Notes: generated from the sequence alone by a model not told the origin. A stretch of 64,000 bases of DNA from Cavia porcellus (GCF_034190915.1 NW_026947506.1:29269248-29333247), one strand, 5' to 3'; positions 35,796-47,585 are shown, counted from the first letter of the stretch. A program made the numbers and translations.

Positions 35796-36400
35796 TTTTT
35801 TTATTTTAAAGATAATAAAACCTAACAAAATAAAGGAGAATAAAGCCAATCAAAACATAACAAAGAAAGTGGTACAGAACTTAGTGGTACAGAAAATAGG
35901 ATAACAGGAAATCAACAATGGCTACCATATACATCTTATTATCTTCACAATAGTTATCCATACCATTGGACATAGTAAAATCAAATAAGACAAAACAGAG
36001 TAAAACCATCAAAATATAACATCAAATAAAACAAAACAATAAATCAAAAATAAAGCAGTGAGAAGAATATAGATTTCAAAAAACAAGATAGAAGGAAATC
36101 CTCCATATTTGCTATATTGCATATTGTTATCCTCCTAATAGATGCTCAGACTACTGGGCTTAGGCCTGCAAAGTCACTAAACAATGCAAGTAAGTACAAG
36201 CATTTAGTTGCTTCTCTACCTCAGTTGCTAGCAACTCTGCCTGTCCTCCAAACCAGTCTGTTGCTTATGGGTGGTAGGGAGTTCTTGATTCTCAGCTCCT
36301 GCACTGGTCAGCTCATGGGAAAAGCAAACTGGTTTCTCTTTTCCTGGGCCCCACATGATTTACATAACTTATAGAAAGGGAAAATTGGCTTCTTGTTGTT
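35796..36400 (-). mobile_element. HAL1-like element, copy D (about 0.6 kb, ORF-less)
   Basis: Flanked by CTTCGCAATTTTTCT (35781-35795) and CTTCACAATTTTTCT (36401-36415), 14 of 15 identical. The poly(A) side is on the left. 35860-36130 (to about 36160) carries the repeat-tail motifs in antisense (AAATCAACAATGGCTACCAT, ATCTTATTATCTTCACAATA). The remaining 240 bp (about 36160-36400) is different sequence that could come from the element's 5' region or be lineage-specific. No ORF1 is present. Confidence 0.6.
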
Positions 36401-36415
36401 CTTCACAATTTTTCT

Positions 36416-36799
36416 ATAAACCTAAAAACTGTCCTGAAATCTAAAGTATATTTTAAAATAAAAATATTTTTAGACAAAGCTGAGAAAATTTGTTGTTATC
36501 AGACTGAACTGCACAGAGCATTAAAGGACATTCTTCAGATGTGATGAGAGGTTGGCAATTCCAGGAAGAGGTAGAAGCACTGAAAAAGGTGTATGTGTAG
36601 GTTAATCTGTAAGCTATGTATTGAGGTCCGTATCATGTGTAAAGTAAGATCATATGATAGCAATAGTGTGAGAGTTGAAAGGGAGACATGCAGTTCAATA
36701 TTATAAGGGTTTGAAATCACTCAGAAAGACATTTTGCTGGCAGGAGATGGAAAATGTACTAGGCAGTCACATCCTGATCTCTTCACTTATCAAATATGG
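36416..36799. other. Unassigned sequence
   Basis: No gene or clear repeat; the left edge of the following LTR may lie within it. Confidence 0.4.
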
Positions 36800-37165
36800 T
36801 TGCTCAACATGAATTGTTGAAGGAAGATCTCTGTGCCTGGCCATTCAGGTAATAACTAAGATAACAAAGACTATAGAGCTGTTGAAAAAGTTATATAAGT
36901 ATAAGTTCAATAATTTAAATTTCAGTCTGTTTACAATATAAGGGAAGAAAAGAGACTTGTTCTCCCCTTTAACTCTTGTTGCTATTGCTGTCTTCTGCCA
37001 CTGTGAAGTGCTACCTCCATGCCATGCCATTCCACCCTGCCTTGGGGCCAACTGATTATGGACAGAAGCCCTAACCTTGACCCTAACCCTAAATAAACCT
37101 TTCCTTCGTTAATTTTAGGTGTCAGATATTTTGTCCCAGCAATGAGAGAGGAGTAACCAGGACAG
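36800..37165 (+). mobile_element. MaLR 5' LTR (left edge approximate)
   Basis: TGCTATTGCTGTCTTCTGCCA, AATAAACCTTTCCTTCGTTA, TCAGATATTTTGTCCCAGCAAT and AGTAACCAGGACAG match the LTR at 5744-6073. A short telomere-like (CCCTAA)2 occurs at about 37078-37091. Confidence 0.65.
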
Positions 37166-38532
37166 AATTTTATCCCACAAGAGTGAGATCATTGCTATGA
37201 CTATATCTTGAGATGTGGTTCAGCACCCTTGGGAATGGCTTGTGGGATGTGTTTGGAAATGTTTGAAGACATCACCTGAAAGAGTAGAGCTGGAACATCT
37301 TAGACTGTTCCGTATGGAAGATTCTGGTCAGAGTTCAGAAGGCCAGAAGATTGATAGAAATCCTACCAATAAAGACCAGGCATGAGAGGTTTCTGTTGGG
37401 AAGGACTGCATTGAGTGTTGGACTCTAGATGTGTTACGGCTTGGCAAAAAGTTTGCCTATATTTTGTTTGTGTCCACGTACTTTGCCTGAGACTAAGATT
37501 AAGCATGGCAGACTAATTAATCTGGCAGAAGAAATTTCAAGGCAGTCTAATATTGAGGCAGTACCATCACTATTGTTGGGGCTTTTAGCCAGATCTACAT
37601 TGAGAATCATGAGCAAAGAGCCCAGCAGGATGTTTTAAAGCATTGTGAGTTTGGCCATAAAGAAAGCTCCAGTAAAGTGTGGACGACAAAGACAGAGCTG
37701 AGAAGATATCAATTGCTGAGACAGAACAGGAGAATGTAAAAGGTGGTTGGAGGGCAACACAAGAAGCAGCAAGTGTCTATCCTTTGCAGCCTCCAAACTG
37801 CAAGAGTAAAAAAAAAAGACTTTGCTTTGAGGAGAAAAGTAAAGAGAGAAAAAAGCCAGCTACTACTCCAGCTGGCAGCAGACCTTGGCATCATCTACAT
37901 GGTGCTGGGTTTTAGGTGTATAAAGAATGCAAGAGTTTTGGAGTCAAGAAGACTTCCATCCTGATTTCAGAAGGTCTGGGAGGCCAGGCAGTATGCCCCT
38001 GAGAGGGCAATGTATGAAGCTGTGAGGGTGAACCTGAAGGTACAGTGGAGATTCCAGAAGTTTGGAAAATCCAGGAACATGGATGGTCTAAGGAAGCCAA
38101 AAGAGGACAGCAAAGCAGGCCTAAGAGAAGCTATGGGACCTATAACCATTAGAAGTGCCAGAGAGGTGAAGTCACTCAAGCCCTTTGGAGCTCACAATTT
38201 GCCACAGATTGCTTTAGGTGCTGGACATGGAACTACAGAACTTAATGTTTGCCCTGCTGGATTTTGGACTTGCTTTGGTCCCAATCCTTTGTATCCCCCT
38301 GTTTGTACTTTTGGAATGGAAATGTATATCTCACGCCATTGTAAGTTGAAAGTGTTTGTTTTCATTTGTACAGGGGCTTGCCACTGTTTGCCTTAGATCT
38401 CAGAGGAGACTTGGGAATTGGACTTTTCAGCAATGCTGAAACTATTAGGACTTTGGCAACTGTTGCAGATGGGCTAAATACATTTTTCATAAAGAGATGT
38501 ACTTGAGTCTTTGGATGGGGGCATGTGGCAAA
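37166..38532 (+). mobile_element. MaLR internal region, copy 2 (more complete)
   Basis: Non-autonomous MaLR interior of about 1.37 kb. Compared with copy 1 it keeps a middle section (37500-38020) containing GAAGAAATTTCAAGGCAGTC, a landmark I recall from THE1/MST interiors. The 3' section (38190-38470) runs GGAGCTCACAATTTGCC, CTGGATTTTGGACTTGC, TGTACAGGGGCTTGCC, GACTTTGGCAAC. No retroviral gene is present. Confidence 0.75.
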
Positions 38533-38700
38533 TGTTATGGTTCTAATGTAATATAATGTTTATAGACTTAATATGGTTCTTAAGTATTGTTAAATCTGTG
38601 TTATAATGTTTAAGTGTGAAATGTTAAGAATAAACATGTCTTTATATATGGTCTAGAGAAATGTGTCTTGTTGCCAAATTGACAGAGGCTGACTATCAAG
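38533..38700 (+). mobile_element. Partial MaLR 3' LTR
   Basis: TGTTATGGTTCTAATG start, but only about 170 bp can be assigned; the CTGCCACCAT and AATAAACC parts are missing or altered. Confidence 0.5.
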
Positions 38701-39337
38701 AGGTGGACTGTACCAGTTGCTTTCTTTGGACCCATCTCTCACCCTTCCCCTGCTCTGTTTCACAAGTGGGTGACTCTGGAAAATGACATGTCCAAGGTTC
38801 TTTTGATAAATGCATTCCAGTTAAGATGGCCAGTAGTGGAGTGGTCCCTAGGGTGGAGATAGATTAAGGCCACCCTAGGGACCAGGGAGCAACCTTGTTT
38901 CTTCTCCCTTTCTCTCTAGTTAGAGCAGCATGTCCAGCAGGACTTTCTTCTCTGAGGTCTCATCTTTAGCTTCTCAGTATTCATTGTCATCCCAGTCCCT
39001 GCCCCTGGCCTGGGTCTTGGTTTCTCAAGACACAGTGGTGATTGAAATTTCTTTACTTTGTCATGTGGGTTGCCCTTGAGTCCCTGATGGGGCTTTAGGG
39101 CTCCTTAAATCTCTATGACTGGGTTCCCATACAAGCTCTCTGGCATGGGGTGTTTTCTGGTCTAGAGCCTGACCAAGCCACACTGCTCCTCCATGAATTC
39201 CACTAATCATACTCCACAGTTACTTCCACTGTGTGCTGATCCATCCAGGGCAATGTCAGCACCCAAACACAGCTTCAAACAATGGACCTGTATTGACATT
39301 TACCTCCTAAATTCTTTTTATAGCTAAACTAAATAAA
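38701..39337. other. Unassigned sequence
   Basis: No gene or confident repeat recognised. Confidence 0.5.
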
Positions 39338-39484
39338 GGCTGGGATGGAGGCATAAGCCTGTAATCCCAACACTCACGAGGCTGAGACAGAAGGACTGCC
39401 ATGAGTTCAAGGCTAGCCTAGGCTACCTACTGAGTTCAAAGCTATCCTGAGTTATAGAGTGAGACCCTGTCTAATAAAAAGTGA
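39338..39484 (+). repeat. B1 SINE
   Basis: GGCTGGGATGGAGGCATAAGCC, AATCCCAACACTCACGAGGC, GTTCAAGGCTAGCCTAGG, GAGTGAGACCCTGTCTAA; includes the B1 internal duplication. Confidence 0.9.
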
Positions 39485-40249
39485 ATCAGAGAATGTGTTA
39501 CCAACAGGATTTTTTATTAAAAAAATCAGCATCAGCTCTCCTGCCATTTCTCTCTTTCTGCTAGAAACTGTATGTTGTCTATCATTGCATAACAAATTGT
39601 GCCAAAAATTTAACTGCTAAAATAATAATTTATTATTTCACACTCTGCGCAAGAGTCAGGAAACTGGGAGCAGTTTGCCTGGATGGCTCTGGCTCAGGCT
39701 TTCTCGTGAATTTGCGGTCAAGCTAAATGACAAGATTGAAATCGTGTAAAATTTTGATTTGGGCATCAGAATCTGCTTGTAAACTTGCCTATTAGAAGGG
39801 AATTCAGTTTCCAGCCCTCTGAATCTGTGACTAGAGCTGCTCACAACAGAGCAGGTGACTTGCACCAGGGCCAGAGAAAGGGAAAGAGGAGAGAAAGGGA
39901 GAGAAGAACACACACAGGCAGGGAGAGATAGAGAAAGAAAAAGAGAGATTACAGTGTTTTTGGACCTAATTTTTGGAAATGACACCTCATCGTCTACTAT
40001 ATTCTTTGGGTCACTGGAGCCAATTCAGTTTCCACAGAGGAAGGTAGGGCACTTGCAAGGGTACCATACCAGGATGTGGGTTCACTGGAAGCTATCTGGG
40101 AGGCTGTTATCATGGAATCCATGATAGATCATCAAGAAAGAGCAGTCTCCAAACCCTTCTCACATTGGATATAATTCTGTGTATCAAGAAAAGTGAGCCT
40201 AGAAGGGGAAAGAGAGAAATTTAATGCAGCTTGATGGCAAAATAGTCAT
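39485..40249. other. Unassigned sequence
   Basis: No gene recognised; purine-rich GGGAGAGA/GAAAG low complexity at 39868-39950. Confidence 0.5.
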
Positions 40250-40396
40250 GTTAGCCAGGTGTGGTGGCACAGGCCTGTAATCCCACTCGAGAGGCTAAGG
40301 CAGGAGGATTGTTACGAGTTTGAGATCAGCTGGGGCTACAAAGTGAGCTCAAGGCTAGCCTAAACTGCATAGCAAGATCCTGTTAACAAAAAAAGT
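40250..40396 (+). repeat. B1 SINE
   Basis: TTAGCCAGGTGTGGTGGCAC, CTGTAATCCCACTCGAGAGG, GAGTTTGAGATCAGCTGGGG, AAGATCCTGTTAACAAAAAA. Confidence 0.9.
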
Positions 40397-40427
40397 CATG
40401 TTAAGGTTTTTGTCAAAGTCTCTATCA

Positions 40428-40602
40428 AGCTAAATGTTGTGGTACACACTTGTAATTCTACCACTCTAGAAGGCTGAACTAGGAGGATCCGAAATGTAAA
40501 TCCAGCCTGGGCATCTTATTGGTTTAGGGAGACCCCCTGTCAAATACAAAATATAAAAAGGTGGCAGGCTTAATCCCCAGTGCTACTAAAAAAGACCTCT
40601 AT
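40428..40602 (+). repeat. Composite B1-ID SINE, diverged
   Basis: TGTTGTGGTACACACTTGTAAT, ACTCTAGAAGGCTGAAC, then a shortened ID 3' end GCTTAATCCCCAGTGCTAC. Confidence 0.65.
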
Positions 40603-41400
40603 TAATCTATTTCAACCTTCCAAAATATTTTTTTTTAATTTATGATTTCCAAAGGAGAATGATATCCATTATTTAACTTGTGCCTCACAAAAGTATTGTT
40701 ATGTTTACTGCGTTTTAAAAAATTATGAAGAAGGCAGGCAGGCATTTCTGTGCATATCTCACAGATGGAAAAGATGAAGGCTCCAGGCTCGCACAGCGTG
40801 CTCAGAAAGAGCCCGGAGGATTCCAGGGTTCTGACTCCTAATCTGACAGCCTCTTTACTCCACTTTGCTACTTTATCTTTGAAATGTAAACAGGTTCCAA
40901 ATTTGTTTGGTTTTTGTTTTAAAGCAACACCCCTTGAAGGATCTTAGGCGGTTATTTTTACTGGTGTAAAATCACTAATGCAAAATAAGACTCATAATGG
41001 ACCGCATGGATTCGCTTTCCAAAGCAATAGTTAAAGTGGTTATCTGCCTTTTAAGAGGGCCCGTCTGTCTGTGTGCTTAGCAGATCCACATAATTTATTC
41101 TATGAGGTCTAAGGGGATTTTCCTTTTCAGGTCTCTTTTACTCAGTGGCCTTTTAAGATAGAAGGCTGATCTTTCTGAATGCAGTGAGCTGAAAGTTAAG
41201 GATGGAAGGCTTTCCCCACTCACTGTTCCCACCCTGGCCAGTGAGCTTGGGAGCCTGAGATGTGTTCTGATTTTATTTGTTGTTACATAAAATATTGCTT
41301 TTTGCTTATCTCTGTGACTTGGTTAAACAATTGTCTAATTATTTAAGACTATCCAATAAAGTCCTCCTTTTTAAAACAAAAACTATCATTAAATTTTATC
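40603..41400. other. Unassigned, apparently unique sequence
   Basis: No repeat or gene. 40960-41190 is repeat-free and could be conserved noncoding DNA; unproven. Confidence 0.4.
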
Positions 41401-41401
41401 T

Positions 41402-41515
41402 ACTGAGATGTGGGATATAGCTTAGTGGTAGAACCTTTTGTCTAACATGTACAAGGGACTGAGATCTATTGAAAGTACTACAAGTCAATAAATGAGTGAG
41501 TGAATGAATGAGTGA
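41402..41515 (+). repeat. ID SINE with TGAG/TGAA tail repeats
   Basis: GAGATGTGGGATATAGCTTAGTGG ... GACTGAGATCTATTGAAAGTAC, then (TGAG/TGAA)n at about 41490-41515. Confidence 0.65.
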
Positions 41516-42527
41516 ATGTACTTACTTAGCTCTTTACCAGAAAAATTATGGCAATTTAAAAGAAAATGCCCATTGAATTTCAATTAAAAGCAAACAGAAC
41601 CTGGATTACTACTAGTTCCTTAAGATGCTCTAAACTTCTCTGCAGCCTGTAAGTACATGGTTTGCTGTCATCTTTCTCAATGTCATAAGAAACAGTCATT
41701 AAGAGATGCCCTGGCATCTATGACCAAGTGCATAGATCAAACCAGAAAGCTGGTTTCCAGTCACTGGCAAGTCTAAAATATTAGACATGCTTTTCCACTC
41801 TCCAAATCTTTAGTGCAATAAACACATTTTGAACATCACATTGGACAATGTCACACATCACAACACAGAGTCTCACTCAGATTCCCAGCCAGCCAGAGTT
41901 CTATTTCTATAGCTGTTTGGTCTCCACTCTATATATTCTCAATTGTCTGCTTTTCGCTAGAACCAATGCCTCACAAATTGTATGTCTGGCAAAGACTTCA
42001 TTTCTAATACAAAAGTCACATGGTTTGGTCGTAAAGCTGACTCCTCTGAAGTTTAGGGAGGTTGGAAAAACAACTAAAATGATGGGTAGCCGTCAAGGAA
42101 AGAGTAGAGAGAGGAGGAAAAGAGAAAGGTAAAAGATATTTAAATTACTGCCTTCAAATCAAATTGAAATGTTATAAGTGGCATTAATTCCCTGGAGATT
42201 AACCATCAAGTCAGCCTCCTACTATAGGAAGTAGTACACCAATACACAGTAAGTAGTATAGTAAGTAGATTGATTAACAGCCTTAAAAATATGTTATTAA
42301 TCTTTTGTTGATCAAAAAGCCACCAAAGTTCCAGCAGCACCAAGGTTAACTGTCTAACCAGAACCTTTATCCTCAATTAATTTGTCATTGAATCTCTGTG
42401 AAAGCATCTAGATCACCGGTTCTAAAAAATGGTCAAATAAACAGTTTCTCTGCAGCAGAAATGATGTTAATTCAACAAGTGCAAATTAGGCAAGGGAAGA
42501 GTTCCTCTGAGACTTAGGATATGAGAG
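41516..42527. other. Unassigned sequence
   Basis: No gene or confident repeat recognised. Confidence 0.5.
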
Positions 42528-42858
42528 TGTTATGGTTTGTGCCTGGGTGCCCCCACAAGCTTCATACAGTCAGGGAGGCAGTCGAATCTAGCTTTTGAGG
42601 TTGGTTTGTTATCTAGCACTGTGAGTATAGCACCCATCCACAGATGAGTAGCTGACATACAATATAGGGCAGGGAAGGAGGTGTGCCTTTCCCTTCTTTT
42701 GCCCTTTCATTCTTGTTGCTCGCAGCCACCTTGAACGGTTGGTCCTCAGCCATATGGATTGAAACGTCCAAAAACTGTATGATAGATAAACCTTTCCTTC
42801 CTTCATTTTGGACATCAGGTATTTTGTCTCAACAAGGAAAGAAAAAATAACCAAGACA
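42528..42858 (+). mobile_element. MaLR solo LTR
   Basis: TGTTATGGTTTGTGCCTGGG start; GATAAACCTTTCCTTCCTTC, CAGGTATTTTGTCTCAACAA and AATAACCAAGACA end, close to the LTR at 5744-6073. Confidence 0.8.
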
Positions 42859-43262
42859 AGGAACTTGTGTTTATTACTCCAGGGTCCTCAAAAGCTGGAA
42901 AATAATCACTCTGGTGGTAAAGACCTTCCACTCCACCTGTCGACGTCCTCCCATTACCCTTGTCCCTTCTCTTACCACTGATGACTTCATTTCTCCTTAA
43001 TGAATTTACCCCCAGCCTGGTCTCAGTCCACAGTTTTACAGGACTTCTATGATTCCAAATTCCAGAAAGTGGGGCACAGATTTGACTTGATGACAAATCA
43101 GAGCCAGTGAGACAAAAAAAAGGTATTTCTTGGACTCTTTCTCTGTAGGTCTATTGAAAGAGACTTTCCAAATGGGTTCAAACAAAAAGCATGGGGTCAG
43201 AAGACCATGGAGGCCAGAGGAAAGCCTGAAAGTAACACCAACATCAGCAATAAGCCATCCAA
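42859..43262. other. Unassigned sequence
   Basis: No gene or confident repeat recognised. Confidence 0.45.
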
Positions 43263-43330
43263 ATACCCTTCTAACTTTCAATTACAGTTCATCTGAATAC
43301 CCTTCTAACTTTCAATTACAGTTCATCTGA
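43263..43330 (+). repeat. Perfect tandem duplication, 2 x 34 bp
   Basis: 43263-43296 and 43297-43330 are identical (start ATACCCTTCTAACTTTC, end TTCATCTGA). No differences between copies implies a recent event or an assembly artefact. Confidence 0.95.
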
Positions 43331-43859
43331 AGCTGTTCCTAAACTACTTAAGTGGACAAGTCAACAAATTTCCCTTAATGTTTAAACCCATATTAAAAAG
43401 GATTATCTGTTATTTGGAACATAGCATTCTAGTTGATACATCATCTCAGCCCACCTTCCTCTCTTTTTTATTTCATACATGGTACGTGCATTTCATCTGG
43501 TCATGTATAAATGTTGCCCCATCCCCTCTCCCTCACAAAAGAGGGAATCAATTATGCAGATCTGTTGGCCTTAAAATCCAAAGACATCTATTATGTGACC
43601 AAAATAATGAGAAGAAATCAAATTCGTGATGGCAGAGGTGGATAAGACTCTATGCTTTATTCTGAGCTCAAGGCCAAATGATACCATCATGCAAAATTCA
43701 TTTTCAATTTTCGGAGCATGAAATTTGAATCTTCATGACCATCACTGAAAAGCCCAATGTGTGGGGCCCACAATAAAGGAAAGATTGCATGAATTAAGAA
43801 GCCAAAGAGAGATCATGAGAAGGACTCCTACTTCCATGGATAGCTCACCTCAAGAATTA
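43331..43859. other. Unassigned sequence
   Basis: No gene or confident repeat recognised. Confidence 0.45.
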
Positions 43860-44015
43860 ATTTGAAGTCAGTGTCCAAAAACCTCACTGGCAGCATGATT
43901 TAGGGCACGTCATACCTTGACCGGGGCTTCAACTTTCCATTTCCTCATCCATAAGGTGTAGTTTAAGATGAATTTTAACGACCCTTCTGGTCTTTCCCAA
44001 CATTCTGAAATGTCT
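43860..44015 (+). repeat. MIR SINE relic
   Basis: Sense order: CTGGCAGCATGATTTAGGGC, ACTTTCCATTTCCTCATCCA, then CCCTTCTGGTCTTTCCCAAC. Confidence 0.5.
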
Positions 44016-44919
44016 TGATCCTTGCTGTGTATTAATCCAAGCTAAGGAAGGTCACCTCCAACAGTGCCAATGATGTAATGGGGGGGGGGGAGATTGTGGG
44101 TGTTTTCATTTTCTTCTCTTGCACAGAGCCAAATCTATCCCCTTGGAAAGCAAAGATGTATCAGAAGCAGAAGCCACTTTTTCAGATTAAGGATGGGAGG
44201 GGGAATTAGGAACTTAACAGCTTTCTATGTAGGACTTGTTGGCTCATCACTGAAAGCTTCTTAGAGAGGGTGGGAAGTTCTTGTTTCCTTTCTTGTAGTC
44301 AAATTCAGTGCTATGTTTGCCCAATGAAAAAACCATAGGGCCATAAGGAAGACAGGCATTCAGCAGCCTCTTCAGAGTGCGTGGTTAAGTACTTCAACAC
44401 CAGGGACCCTAACTCCAGCCTCGGGGTGGAGCCAAGAAAAGCAAAACTCACCCAGGAAGACTGAATCACACCCTTACAAACGCTATCCTTAGAAATGTGT
44501 TGTTTTCATAATGTTTAAAATAAATGATGGTCTTACTTTCAAGCAATTCAATTCACTGGATCATCACAAAATCTTGCAAAGTAGATGGTATTTTTATAAA
44601 GTGAAATTGATGGCATTCATTGAAAATAATAGGGTGTGTGTAAAAACACCTACCCAGGCTTTGACATACTCTAGGTCTCACTAAATCTCAATTGTGCAAT
44701 ATAAGGAACAGGCATGCAATGTAGGAAGAGTGCAGTCAATGTAGAGAGCAATAAACTGTGGCTCTCGGGTGAGCGGCTGACAGCCAGAGGCCTCAGATCC
44801 TGCCACCTGCTGTATCCCCACTTCTCTTAGGTGCTGCCTTAGAAGCAGAGGGACTTTCTGGGGTTATTTTCCTCTAACTCTGAATTGCATGGATTCAAAG
44901 TATTTTTAGAGAACGGGAA
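44016..44919. other. Unassigned sequence
   Basis: No gene or confident repeat; a G10 run lies at 44081-44091. Confidence 0.45.
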
Positions 44920-45085
44920 GAACAGAGGACAACAGTGGGAGTTTAAGAGCTTTAGGGGAAAGGCAGATATCAGTGCAAGCCAATGCCCATCATCTATTAG
45001 CTGTGTGATTTATAGTAGGTTACGTCATCTTTCTGAGCCTCAGTTTGCTCATCTGTAAAATGAGAAGAATCAAATTAGAAAAAAA
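44920..45085 (+). repeat. MIR SINE
   Basis: TTAGCTGTGTGATTTATAG, TTCTGAGCCTCAGTTTGCTCA, TCTGTAAAATGAGAAGAATC: the classic MIR core in sense. Confidence 0.8.
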
Positions 45086-45106
45086 AAGTAGGTAAAGCAC
45101 TTGGGC

Positions 45107-45131
45107 TGTTTGTGTGTGTGTGTGTGTGTGT
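45107..45131 (+). repeat. (TG)n microsatellite
   Basis: Short TG dinucleotide run. Confidence 0.95.
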
Positions 45132-45739
45132 TTTTAGCACTTGAATCATATTAACCATTCTATGAGCTATGGTTTTGCATGCCAGAGGGAGTCAGTTCAG
45201 AACCAGGCCTGTGCTTCTTCGGCACCTGCAGTGCAGGAGCCAGGCATAAGCTGGAGCTGAGCACAGGAGGAAGAATTTCCACCCGGTCCTTAGCACTGGG
45301 CTGTGTGCCCAGCATATCCCCGTTAAGGACCATTCACAAACATTCGCTACTTAGAAGGTCGCTTTAATAATTAGCCCCGCTTTGCTAATTATACTTTACT
45401 GATTAGAAACTGCTGATGATACTGGAGTTGCTGTGCATTTTTTTTTTTGCAATCATCTGATAATAATGGTGACTGATTTTGAAGCTGGGCTTTTATCTTT
45501 AAATGGGAGTCAATAGGGCATTGTGTGTGAAATACCAAGGGGGAGCTCTGAAGGCCAGAAGAGGCTGTTAGGTGATTAATACCACCCTTTCCCTAAGCCT
45601 AAACAGAATTCACACACACACACAAAAGCACTTGTGCACTCCCCTCCCCCCTACACACACAGAACTATGTATTGGGGTCAGTACACAATTGGATACTTGT
45701 AGGGAGATTTTTTTAAAAAAATATACTAAAGTTTGTGGT
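45132..45739. other. Repeat-free sequence with TAATTA-type motifs
   Basis: No gene seen. 45365-45540 contains AATAATTAGC, GCTAATTATAC, CTGATAATAATGG and TTTATCTTTAAATGG, resembling AT-rich developmental noncoding elements. Confidence 0.4.
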
Positions 45740-45900
45740 TTGTAAAACCATTTGCAAGCTGGTGTGTGATCCTTGCACTCTGGGAGGCTGAAGCAGGAGG
45801 GTTGCAAGTTTCTGCAATGTATCAGTTTAGTTCCTGGGCAATTTAGCAATTTTAGAATCTGTCTCAAGACACAAAATAATACCCAGGGCCAACAAATCAA
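45740..45900 (+). repeat. B1-type SINE, diverged
   Basis: AAGCTGGTGTGTGATCCTTG, CACTCTGGGAGGCTGAAGCAGG, AGAATCTGTCTCAAGACACA. Confidence 0.7.
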
Positions 45901-46139
45901 AACAAATAAAAAAAAAACACACAACAAAAAAGTGCTGATAGCAAACAGTAAACGCCCTATGCTTAAAGGATGGGCCTGTACGTCTGGTGAATGTGTGTGC
46001 TAGCATGCATCCAATTCAGGAATAATGGGGCAGAGATGGGGAGTGACCTGTCAAAGTTACACAAGTCTCAAGTTTATATCCTTCACGACACACTTTTTCC
46101 GAAGAGGAAACTAAGGTTCAGAAGGACGGCTAGGAAATG

Positions 46140-47120
46140 AAATGCTCATAAAAACGAGCCTGGAAAGGGCTGGGCGGAGATGGTCCACGCAGCTGCCAGG
46201 CTTCCGATCATGGAAGCACGGGCAGCTGCAGCCGAGACAGGCTGGTCCCGGACCCCACCCCCACCCGCCCTGCGCTGCCTGGGTAAAGCTTGGCCGGCGC
46301 CACCCGAGCGCTCAGCCTGATAATGGTGCTGATTACGCGGCAAGCCGTCTGGGTCCCTCCAGAGGGACCCCTAGCCTGGGGGAGGCCGGAGCCGCCGTCC
46401 GCCTGCACGCCTGCATCTTTAGGGCGGAGTCCCCGGACCAAGGAGGGTGCTGGAGAGCGAGCTGGGCGCCAACTTGGGCTCTGCACAACCCGCTCTACCG
46501 AGCCGCCTAGACCTCGGCATGCCCGCCCAGCCGTGCGGCCTTTCTTCCCCCTCCCAATCCGAGAAACTGAGACTCAGAGCGGCACAGATCACCCGGGTCA
46601 CCGGGCAGCAAAAGGCAAAGCTGCGTGCGTCCGATCCCGAGTGGTCAGCCTTCAAAGCTGGGCGCGGGGAGGATGGCAGGAGACCAGGCAGGCCGCGGGG
46701 TGCACCCTGACTCTGACATCTCTACTGCCCCAGGGAACCCGCAGGTGACTAGGTAATGAATGACTCAGAAGAAAAAAAAAAAAAAGGAAAACAAAGTGAC
46801 AAAGGCCGCCAGCCCCGGGGCTCGAGCTGTGCTTTGTGGCCGGGGAAGGTGCGAGCTGCACGCTGCGCGCTGATCCAGGTGCCCACGTGAGCCGGAGTCT
46901 CGGGATCAGCTGCGCTGACGGGAAGACTTCGCGTGTTCCTGGGCTCTGAAACCTTTGCCTGCCTGCATGCACACTAAGAAAACTCAGTCCCTCCAAATCG
47001 CTGGCGCTTTTAAGCCAATTTAGGAGAAATCCGTGCTGGGTAGAGGTTGACACTGAGGAGTGCAGGCTTGGATAGCACAGAGCCGGCGCCTCGCGCTCGG
47101 CCAGGAACTACCCACGTGTG
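46140..47120. promoter_or_regulatory. CpG-rich block, distal (possible CpG island)
   Basis: Strong rise in GC and CpG frequency compared with the AT-rich flank. Open frames on both strands here follow from composition. An AP-1 motif (TGACTCAG) lies at about 46762-46769. No gene or exon can be assigned. Confidence 0.6.
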
Positions 47121-47464
47121 CGTGGGCCAGTGGGAGGCCCAGCCTTGCTAGCGCCACCGTCTGCAACCCTAAACTGCGTAACATAACGTTGCCTGACTTT
47201 ATTACCGACCTTGTATGTTTGTGCTAGGTAGCCTAGATACTCTCTGCGATGCATTGAAAACCTGGCGCTTCTGGACTTGAAATGTACACCAAACCCCTCA
47301 GCGTCAGAGGTAATGGAAGAAAGCCCAGCGCACCAGAAGCTCTGATCCCGGCTTCTGCAGGTATCTGCCCCTTTCCTCACGTTCTCCGTGTTGATGCTTT
47401 GGGTGGGGGGCGGGTAATACGATTGAATACAGAACCTTCATACTGAGGTACACCCCCAGCATAT

Positions 47465-47585
47465 TTTAAATTACTTTTATTTTTGTTTACTTTTGAGACA
47501 GAGGCTTGCTGAATTGTTACCTTTTTCAAGCTGGGCTGAAACAGGACATCCTCCTGCCTCAGCTTTCCACAGTGCTGGGTTGCGG
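47465..47585 (-). repeat. B1 SINE, partial
   Basis: Antisense: TTTGAGACAGAGGCTTGCTG, ATCCTCCTGCCTCAGCTTTCC, ACAGTGCTGGGTTGCGGG. Confidence 0.7.

Noticed and set aside
37078..37091. Telomere-like CCCTAACCCTAA
   Set aside because: Only two units inside a MaLR LTR; the other LTR copies show unrelated bases at this place, so it is not an interstitial telomere.
46142..46748. Overlapping ORFs of 122 and 152 codons in a CpG-rich block
   Set aside because: Open in several frames and both strands because of high GC; no conserved motif.
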